A program made the translations under genes and the position numbers. This document shows positions 37,012-44,400 of a stretch of 64,000 nucleotides of DNA, piece by piece. Origin of the DNA: Crocinitomicaceae bacterium. Lineage in GTDB: Bacteria > Bacteroidota > Bacteroidia > Flavobacteriales_D > Crocinitomicaceae. The stretch is taken from assembly GCA_028689775.1 (NCBI GenBank), contig JAQVCM010000001.1, positions 62,001 to 126,000 on the forward strand. The letters run 5' to 3'. Each line of letters begins with the position of its first letter. Positions within the stretch are counted from its first letter, which is position 1. The notes beneath the pieces are model-generated. The model saw only the letters and a list, made by a program, of their open reading frames with translations. It searched no databases and was not told the DNA's origin.

Positions 37012-37935
37012 CTATTTCCAATTCAAAACATCAAACTTTCGATTGGAGGTAAACGGAAACTGGTGTTGAATTTCATGAATAATCTTCTCAATGGATTTCC
37101 ATTTGTAATTTCTGTTTTGACTTATTCCAATGATATTTCGAACTGGGATTTTTTGTTCTGCTGAAAGAATTGTTTTGAATTCATGTTCTGGGTCCAATTC
37201 TAAAATCTGTTCGTAGTGATGAGGTATTAAGGTGTATCCGCCATTGAGTTTTACCATGCGAACTAGCATTTCTAAATTTCCACCTTCGTAACTCCATTGG
37301 TTTTCATCTTGATTCAATTCGCAAAAATTCACCATTTGGGTTCGTAGACAATTTCCTTTGTTGAGCAACCAAGGTTGAATTTTTAAAAGTTCTTCGGCTT
37401 TGACCGTTTCATTTTTAGAACTGGGATAGTAAGCTTTTATTTCTTCCGTATATAAATGAATAGTTTTCAAATTCACTTGTGTGATTGGTCCGGCCATGAT
37501 TCCAAAATCAATTCGTTTGTTTTGGATGTCTTCCAGAATGTCTTCCGATTTCCGCTCTTCTAAAATCAGACGAACGTCTGGTAATATTTCTGCAAAGTGT
37601 TTGAATAATGTGGGAATCAGATATGCAGCAACCGTTGGGATAATTCCAATTCGGATTTCTTCTAAATAATTGCCTTCTAATTGTTGTTTCAAGCGTTCAA
37701 TTTTCTCAAAATCATTCATAATCTCTTGAATGATGGTAAGTAATTCTTTTCCTTTACTGGTCATTTCTAGCGGCGATCTACTTCGGTCAAATATTACAAA
37801 CCCCACAATTTCTTCCGCTTTTTTTATTTGCATCGATAAAGTAGGTTGTGTGACAAAACACGATTCGGCTGCTCGGCTGAAATTTTGATGCTCGGATAAT
37901 GCCAAGATGTATTGAATTTGCTGTACAGATAACAT
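37012..37935 (-). CDS. oxyR: Peroxide-sensing LysR-type regulator OxyR
   Basis: 307 residues. An N-terminal winged helix (MLSVQQIQYILALSEHQNFSRAAE...VTQPTLSMQIKKAE) is followed by a LysR effector domain. It carries C196 and C205 in GNCLRTQMVNFCEL, with the same C-x8-C spacing as the redox pair C199/C208 of E. coli OxyR. That, and its divergent position to dps-katA, identify it as the hydrogen-peroxide sensor rather than a generic LysR protein. It is transcribed away from the genes it probably controls; the 82 bp shared gap holds a LysR-type palindrome. Confidence 0.93.
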   Translation of the reverse strand: MLSVQQIQYILALSEHQNFSRAAESCFVTQPTLSMQIKKAEEIVGFVIFDRSRSPLEMTSKGKELLTIIQEIMNDFEKIERLKQQLEGNYLEEIRIGIIPTVAAYLIPTLFKHFAEILPDVRLILEERKSEDILEDIQNKRIDFGIMAGPITQVNLKTIHLYTEEIKAYYPSSKNETVKAEELLKIQPWLLNKGNCLRTQMVNFCELNQDENQWSYEGGNLEMLVRMVKLNGGYTLIPHHYEQILELDPEHEFKTILSAEQKIPVRNIIGISQNRNYKWKSIEKIIHEIQHQFPFTSNRKFDVLNWK

Positions 37936-37965
37936 ATAGATTTTTTCAATTAAACTATAAAGTTA

Positions 37966-37980
37966 ATCAATATAATTGAT
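37966..37980. promoter_or_regulatory. LysR-type palindrome in the oxyR-dps gap
   Basis: ATCAAT-ATA-ATTGAT, a perfect palindrome with a T-N11-A-like layout, 13 bp upstream of the dps -7 box. ATAG/CTAT elements lie at 37956-37980. Probable OxyR site by position. Confidence 0.55.
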
Positions 37981-37993
37981 AGGTAAAATTTCT

Positions 37994-38001
37994 TATATTT
38001 G
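37994..38001 (+). promoter_or_regulatory. Promoter -7 box of dps
   Basis: TATATTTG matches TAnnTTTG, 16 bp upstream of the dps ATG at 38018. Confidence 0.6.
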
Positions 38002-38017
38002 TTTAAAATCAAAAGAT

Positions 38018-38464
38018 ATGGAAAATCAAAATAAATTAATCGATAAATTAAATAATCTATTAGCTACTTATCAAATCCACTATCAAAACTTGCGTGCTTT
38101 GCATTGGAATGTGAAAGGATCTAATTTTTTCGAACTTCATTTGAAGTATGAAGAATTGTATACCAGAACACAGGTAATTATTGACGATTTAGCGGAAAGA
38201 CTTTTAACCTTGGATTCAACTCCGATGCACCGAATGGAAGATTACATCGCCAACAGTTTGATCAAAGAAAACAAATTAATTTCTGACGGAAAAATAGGAA
38301 TGGAATACATCTTAACTGCTCAAAATACTTTGTTGGATTTGGAGCGAAAAGTATTGGATTTATCAGGTGATAAAAACGACGAAGGAACCAACGCGATGAT
38401 GAGTGATTTAATTCGTGAAAAAGAGAAAACCAATTGGATGTTCTCTGCTTGGTTGAAAAGATAA
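38018..38464 (+). CDS. dps: Dps-family DNA-protecting ferritin
   Basis: 148 residues, a four-helix ferritin-like protein that forms a dodecamer, oxidises iron with peroxide and shields DNA. The ferroxidase-site residues are in LRALHWNVKGSNFFELHLKYEELY (His, Asp/Glu positions) and DDLAERLLTLDS. Length is usual for Dps. The frame opens at 37976, but that extension contains the -7 promoter box, so the ATG at 38018 is used. It leads a likely dps-katA transcript; the 61 bp gap to katA has no promoter match. Confidence 0.93.
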   Translation: MENQNKLIDKLNNLLATYQIHYQNLRALHWNVKGSNFFELHLKYEELYTRTQVIIDDLAERLLTLDSTPMHRMEDYIANSLIKENKLISDGKIGMEYILTAQNTLLDLERKVLDLSGDKNDEGTNAMMSDLIREKEKTNWMFSAWLKR

Positions 38465-38525
38465 GTTGTGAAATTAGCTTGAGAATACCATTCAAAAATT
38501 GAAATTTAACCTAAACAAAATTGAA

Positions 38526-39989
38526 ATGAAAGAAGAAGAAAAGAAAAAATTAACATCCGTTTCTGGTAGGCCGATTGCCGAAAATCAGAATGTGAAAACG
38601 GCTGGAAGAAGAGGCCCAATGTTGCTAGAAGACTTTTGGTTTTTGGAAAAACTAGCCCATTTTGATCGTGAAGTAATTCCTGAAAGAAGAATGCACGCTA
38701 AAGGTTCCGGTGCATTTGGAACATTTACTGTGACGCACGACATTACTAAGTACACCAAAGCAAAGATTTTTTCAGAGATTGGAAAAAAGACGGAGATGTT
38801 TGCTCGTTTCTCAACAGTTGCTGGTGAGCGTGGTGCTGCCGATGCAGAAAGAGATATTCGTGGCTTTGCACTTAAATTCTACACCGAAGAAGGAAATTGG
38901 GATTTAGCAGGAAACAATACACCAGTATTCTTTATGAAAGATCCTTATAAATTTACAGATTTAAACAAAGCTGTGAAACGCGATCCGAAAACGAATATGA
39001 GAAGTGCAAACCACAATTGGGATTTCTGGACTTTATTGCCAGAAGCGCTTCACCAAGTAACCATTGTGATGAGTGATCGAGGAATTCCAAAATCATACAG
39101 ACACATGCACGGATTTGGAAGTCACACATTTAGTTTTATCAATGCTAAAAATGAGCGCTTTTGGGTAAAATTTCATTTCAGAACCCAACAGGGAATTGAG
39201 AATTTGACCAATCAAGAAGCAGCTGCAATCATTGCGAACGATAGAGAAAGTAATCAAAGAGATTTATTTGAAGCGATTGAAAATAAGGATTTCCCAAGAT
39301 GGAATTTGAAAATTCAAATTATGCCAGAAGCAGAAGCGAAAGATTATCGTTTTGATCCTTTTGACTTAACGAAAATTTGGCCACACGGCGATTATCCATT
39401 AATGGATGTTGGTTTTTTTGAATTAAACAGAAATCCAGAAAATTATTTTGCAGATGTGGAACAAGCGGCTTTCAATCCAGCGAATGTAGTTCCAGGAATT
39501 GGTTTCTCTCCTGATCGAATGTTGCAAGGTCGTTTGTTTTCCTACGGAGATGCACAGCGATATCGCCTTGGTGTGAATCATTATCAAATTCCAGTAAACC
39601 AACCAAAATGTCCTTACCATAACTATCACCGCGATGGTGCAATGCGTGTTGATGGAAACGAAGGGTCTACGATTCACTACGAACCAAACAGTTACGGACA
39701 ATGGCAAGAACAAAAAGAATTTGCTGAACCAGGAATGGAAATTGAAGGAATGGCTTTTCATTATGACCACCGGGAAGATGAAGATTATTTCACACAACCA
39801 GGAAATTTGTTTCGAATTATGTCGCCAGAACAACAGCAGGTTTTATTTGAAAACACAGCAGCTGAAGTTGGTGGAGCGGAAAGATTTATTCAGGAAAGAC
39901 ACATTTCAAATTGCTATCAAGCAGATCCGAATTATGGAAAAGGAGTTGCAAAAGCTTTGGGAATTGAATGGAGTGATTTGAATTTTTAA
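38526..39989 (+). CDS. katA: Monofunctional haem catalase
   Basis: 487 residues, clade-3-sized catalase that dismutates hydrogen peroxide. The distal His is H57 in [20 protein letters not shown]. The conserved Asn lies in [13 protein letters not shown], and the proximal haem Tyr in [14 protein letters not shown]. The ATG at 38526 is preferred to a TTG at 38499. Probably co-transcribed with dps and under OxyR control. It is followed by a separate promoter for the peroxiredoxin. Confidence 0.96.
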   Translation: MKEEEKKKLTSVSGRPIAENQNVKTAGRRGPMLLEDFWFLEKLAHFDREVIPERRMHAKGSGAFGTFTVTHDITKYTKAKIFSEIGKKTEMFARFSTVAGERGAADAERDIRGFALKFYTEEGNWDLAGNNTPVFFMKDPYKFTDLNKAVKRDPKTNMRSANHNWDFWTLLPEALHQVTIVMSDRGIPKSYRHMHGFGSHTFSFINAKNERFWVKFHFRTQQGIENLTNQEAAAIIANDRESNQRDLFEAIENKDFPRWNLKIQIMPEAEAKDYRFDPFDLTKIWPHGDYPLMDVGFFELNRNPENYFADVEQAAFNPANVVPGIGFSPDRMLQGRLFSYGDAQRYRLGVNHYQIPVNQPKCPYHNYHRDGAMRVDGNEGSTIHYEPNSYGQWQEQKEFAEPGMEIEGMAFHYDHREDEDYFTQPGNLFRIMSPEQQQVLFENTAAEVGGAERFIQERHISNCYQADPNYGKGVAKALGIEWSDLNF

Positions 39990-40011
39990 TGTTTAAAAAT
40001 GACTATTTTTG
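39977..40011 (+). promoter_or_regulatory. Promoter of the peroxiredoxin gene
   Basis: TTTG at 39977-39980, a 23 bp spacer and TATTTTTG at 40004-40011. The first element overlaps the last katA codons, so the peroxiredoxin gene can be transcribed independently; leader about 95 nt. Confidence 0.6.
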
Positions 40012-40109
40012 TAAGGTCAAGTGGAAAGAATTGACGCATTGAATTTAGTTTCAAGATTAGAAGAATTAAAGTGATTATTTAATAACAAAACCATAAATTA
40101 ATAAAAACA

Positions 40110-40742
40110 ATGAGTGTATTAGTAGGTAAAAAAGCGCCGTCTTTTTCGGCAGCAGCAGTAATTAACGGAAATGAAATCGTTGAAAATTTTTCATTGGATC
40201 AGTACATTGGTAAAAACCACGTTGTATTGTTTTTCTACCCAAAGGATTTCACATTTGTTTGTCCTTCTGAATTGCATGCTTTTCAAGAAAAATTAGCTGA
40301 GTTTGAAGCAAGAGGTGTGAAGTTGATCGCTTGTTCAACAGATACAGAAGAGTCTCACTGGAGTTGGTTGCAAATGCCAAAAACGAAAGGTGGTATTGAA
40401 GGTGTTAAATACCCAATCATCGCAGATACTTCTAAAACAATTTCTGAATCTTACGGTGTTTTAGCTGGTGAGTATGATTACGACACGGAAGGAAGATTGG
40501 TTGCAAATGGACCAATGATCGCTTACCGCGGTTTGTTCTTAATTGACAAAGAAGGTATCGTGATGCACCAATTGATCAACCACTTGCCACTTGGAAGAAA
40601 CGTTGACGAAGCACTTCGCATGGTAGATGCTTTACAATTCTTCGAAGAAAATGGTGAAGTTTGTCCTGCAAACTGGACGAAAGGTTCTGAAGGAATGACA
40701 GCGAGTTTTGAAGGTGTTGCAGAATACTTGACAAACAACTAA
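40110..40742 (+). CDS. Typical 2-Cys peroxiredoxin (AhpC/Prx1 type)
   Basis: 210 residues. Reduces peroxides. The peroxidatic Cys is C51 in FYPKDFTFVCPSELHAF and the resolving Cys is C185 in EVCPANW, the arrangement of typical 2-Cys enzymes. The start MSVLVGKKAPSF is family-typical. It has a promoter of its own and a strong terminator, next to dps-katA and oxyR, so it belongs to the same peroxide response. No AhpF reductase is adjacent; a thioredoxin system elsewhere presumably recycles it. Confidence 0.95.
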   Translation: MSVLVGKKAPSFSAAAVINGNEIVENFSLDQYIGKNHVVLFFYPKDFTFVCPSELHAFQEKLAEFEARGVKLIACSTDTEESHWSWLQMPKTKGGIEGVKYPIIADTSKTISESYGVLAGEYDYDTEGRLVANGPMIAYRGLFLIDKEGIVMHQLINHLPLGRNVDEALRMVDALQFFEENGEVCPANWTKGSEGMTASFEGVAEYLTNN

Positions 40743-40820
40743 AACCAATTTACCTTTCGGATGATGAAAACTATTCGATGAGGTGATTGTCGAAAATTTT
40801 AATCGATGTAACATAAAAGA

Positions 40821-40848
40821 GGTTGTCTGTTCTAGACAGCCTTTTTTT
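40821..40848 (+). terminator. Rho-independent terminator after peroxiredoxin
   Basis: Stem GGTTGTCT / AGACAGCC (one G-T pair), loop GTTCT, then seven T. Confidence 0.85.
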
Positions 40849-40866
40849 GTGCGAAAAATTTTGAAA

Positions 40867-40894
40867 TAAAAAAACCGCACTTTCAAGCGGTTTT
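40867..40894 (-). terminator. Hairpin with minus-strand T-run
   Basis: AAAACCGC / GCGGTTTT around an 8 nt loop. Read on the minus strand it is followed by T's. No minus-strand gene is visible just upstream of it, so its target is unclear. Confidence 0.5.
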
Positions 40895-41068
40895 CAATAA
40901 GTAGTTAGTAGTTGTGCTTAATCAAAAAGTATTAAGCTTAGTTGACGGTGTCAGTTTACTTTTTTTGCAGCGACCTCTGCTTCTCTTGTAAATTTATGTT
41001 AAATCCTATAATAAAATCAACTAGAATGATAGGCGGTAATACTAAATGATAAACGGTTTTCGTTGTAA

Positions 41069-41279
41069 TAACCTGAGTTCGATTCTCCCATCGAATTTAT
41101 ATCGCTGATTATAAGATTATAATAAACTATTCAAAATCCTCTTTGTTCAGCTTTCCAATGAATAGCATCCTACTTCGTCATTTTAAATAAAAATAGTCCA
41201 CTATTTTTTATTTAAAATTCCTCGTATTATACGCATTCATTGAAATATAAATCTCAATTTTACAATCGAACTCAGGTTA
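41069..41279. mobile_element. Palindromic MITE-like element
   Basis: Perfect 16 bp terminal inverted repeats, TAACCTGAGTTCGATT at 41069-41084 and its complement at 41264-41279. Further inside, the arms also pair: CAATGAAT / ATTCATTG, then ATTTTAAAT / ATTTAAAAT. The left arm is about 50 bp longer, so the element is an imperfect long palindrome. It contains no gene. The rest of the 40.9-41.4 kb gap holds nothing recognisable. Confidence 0.5.
41180..41218. repeat. Long AT hairpin inside the palindromic element
   Basis: ATTTTAAATAAAAATAGT, a CC loop, then the complementary arm with one extra T. An 18 bp stem with a 2 nt loop. Confidence 0.75.
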
Positions 41280-41443
41280 ATAGGAACAGTAGCACAATGG
41301 TTAAACAGAATGATTCTTGCAATAAAGCGACGATTAAATTATTCTTAGCATTGTTTTTGTTTAATTTTGAGTGTATTTAGTTTGCGCTTCATTCGTACTG
41401 AATCGCAAATTAAATTGATTATTTTCAGATTAAAATATCCGAT

Positions 41444-44400
41444 ATGTTTAAAATACTCGTTTTCATTATTATATGTTTTTCATTTTTGGCAAATAATGTT
41501 GCCGCACAAAAGTTAGACCTTCGTTCAGCACCTCAAATTATGCCTTGGGATCATTTTCAAGATTTGCGTAACCGCGGATTACCGCAAGACGAAGTAAAGT
41601 TTTTAGATAGCGTAATTGCAAACTCAATGAAGGATGGTTATGTGGAGGATTTTTACAAAGCATTATCGGAGTACACTGCTTCAATTTCGAATTCTTTACT
41701 AGAAAATGATCAGAAGCATCAAATCTTGGAGAACTTCGAAGTGCTGGCAGTGAAAGCAAAGGCTCCATATACTAACATGTTGCATAATTTCTTAGCCAAT
41801 CAGTTGGGTTCTGCGAGGTATGCTTGGAATCTATACGATTACGATGGCGATTTCCACGTCACGTGTTTCCTAAACGGGAAGGAAGTAATTTTCACGAATA
41901 CACAAGTTGATCTTCAGCAAGATATTATCAGAAATCACCACAAGCTTTCGGTTGTTCCAGCCCCAGCATTTTTAACCTTACAATTAAAAGATTTTCAATT
42001 AGGCAATTCCGAGCTTTATTACGCGGAAACGCCAAGCTTGTCTGATTTCTTTGTGCGTTCGTATCTGAATTATTTAAGGCAAAATCAAGATCACAGTTGG
42101 GCTGAAATTCAGGGTAGAAATGCTACAGCGATGTTTGGGTCGAGTCAATCTTTCTCAAATCAGTCTGAAAATGAAATCCTTGCACTTTTTTCCCAAATGG
42201 AGTTGATGAATTGGGAGAAAAAAGAAGCGTATGCCTATGTAAATTGGCGATTGTATCGCATGGCATACGTACATAATATACTGGAAGCAGTTCCTAATCC
42301 GACGAGAACTGACGCGTATTTAAAATCGCTGCAAGAATTTCGCATTGAGTTTTTAAATAAATTCGATCAGCATCCTGCAGTTTTAGCAGTGTATTTAAGA
42401 GAATCTGAAGTGATGGCTTCTGATGCTAGAAATCTATACCATTGGAAAACGAATCCGAGCGCAAAAGATCAGAAACGCAAAGAGTATGAGGTGATTCAGA
42501 ATGCACTGCAAATGTATCCTAAATCGCTATATGCCGATATTGCGAAATTGAGGTTAACGATGATTGATTCCAAAAAAATGAAAATCAATTATCAGCATCA
42601 GAACTTGGTCAGTAAAACAGGGTTGTTGACGGTTAATTATAAGAACATTCCAAAAGCATACGTAATTGTTTTTCACGTTGATGAGGTCAAAAATGATAAA
42701 TACAGATATAACAACCTCAAAAATTACACCTTGTCATCGGTTTATGAACAAGAACTTAATTTGGAAATCAATGGTGAATATAATTTACACAGCAAAGATT
42801 TTATCATTCCTGCTTTAAAAAAAACAGGTAAATACGTGATTGCGCTTGCGGATACCAAAGAAAATCTTTACAAAACTTTGGAAATGGATACCATTCTGAT
42901 GAACAATAGTTTTGCCTATGCTGAAATCGATTTCAGTAATTTATCGGTTTCAACTCGTGTGGATGGTCAGAAGATTACGTGGTTAGTTCAAGATTCTAAA
43001 AGCGGTTTACCCTTGTCCGGCATTTCAATCTACGATAAGTTAAACAATCGAAAAAACAATGCTGACAAAGCTATTTTACTTGGAAAAACAGATTCGAAAG
43101 GAATGTTTACCACGACTTCAACGTTTAGCACGAGCTGGCTGATTGTGCACAAAAACGATAGCGTTGTTGGTTATTCCTATATTTATAACGGGTATGCTGA
43201 ACAAAAAAAATCAATTAACTCCAAGATTATTACCGACCGAGCGATTTATCGACCGGGACAAAAAGTATATTTTAAATTCTATGCGTACGAAGGTGAATCT
43301 CCGAATTATAAAGTCGCTTCGAAATACAAAACGAGCTTGATCTTAGAAGACGGAAATGGAACTGAATTTGGAAAAATGGAAGTTGAAACAAACGAATTTG
43401 GAACTGCCTCTGGTTTTTTCAATTTGCCACAGCGTGGATTCCTCCCCGGTTCTTTTGAGATTAACGATTCAAAAAACTTATATGTTGAAACAGCCTATTT
43501 CAGCGTAGAAGAATACAAACGGCCTTCTTTTGAAGTCACAGCTGACTTTGAAAAGAAAGTGTATCAGTTGAATGACGAAGTGAAAGTTTCTGGAAATGTA
43601 AAAGCTTATTCTGGTTTTGGATTGAAAGATGTGAAACTGCATGTCAAAGTGGAATCTTCGTATTCGTATTGGAGAAGATCCAATCAAGCGGAGACCGTTG
43701 TTTTAGACACGGTTATTAGTTCTGATTCTCAAGGAGAATTTTCATTCGTATTTAAAGCGAAAAGTACCGATTCTCGTTATGGATCTAATTTCAGTTATTC
43801 GATTGCTGCAACGAGTTTAGCGGGTGAAACACAAGAGGTGTCGAACAGTATTTTTATCGGAAAAACGAAAGCTGAATGGACGGTGAATTTTCCTTCAAAT
43901 GCATTGTCAACGAGTAACGAATATGGAATGGTTTCGCTGGTTAATGCAGATTCAACGGATAAAACAAAAACGGTGAACATCGAACTTTGGAAAAGTAATC
44001 CGAAGGCAAAAGCTGTTTTCCATTTTTACGAGCCAACAGAATTTCACGATTTTAGTGAGACAGCATTTAATAAACTATTTACCAATGCTATCTATGGGAA
44101 GGAAGAAGAATATTTGAATTACCAAAAATTGAAATCACTTACGGTAAAAGCTGGTGACAGTATTTCAGTGAATGATTTAACAAACGACAATTCGGGAACG
44201 TATCAAGTGAGATTGATTGCTGATGATTTGGATTCTAATTCATTGCAAGATGGAAACACCAATCCATACATCGCGACATTCAATAACATTTCTGTCAAGA
44301 GCAAAAAGAATCAGCACAACAGTCAAATTTGGATCATGACGAGCGCCAAAAGTGCAAAAGTAGGTGAGGAGATTTCTTTCGTCATTGGTTCTTCTTTTCA

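Noticed and set aside
37012-37935. Generic LysR regulator
   Set aside because: The paired cysteines with C-x8-C spacing and divergent peroxide genes specify OxyR.
41069-41330. tRNA gene, because of GAGTTCGATTCTCC and GTAGCACAATGGTTA words
   Set aside because: The two pieces do not combine into an acceptor stem and cloverleaf; the first is one end of an inverted repeat.
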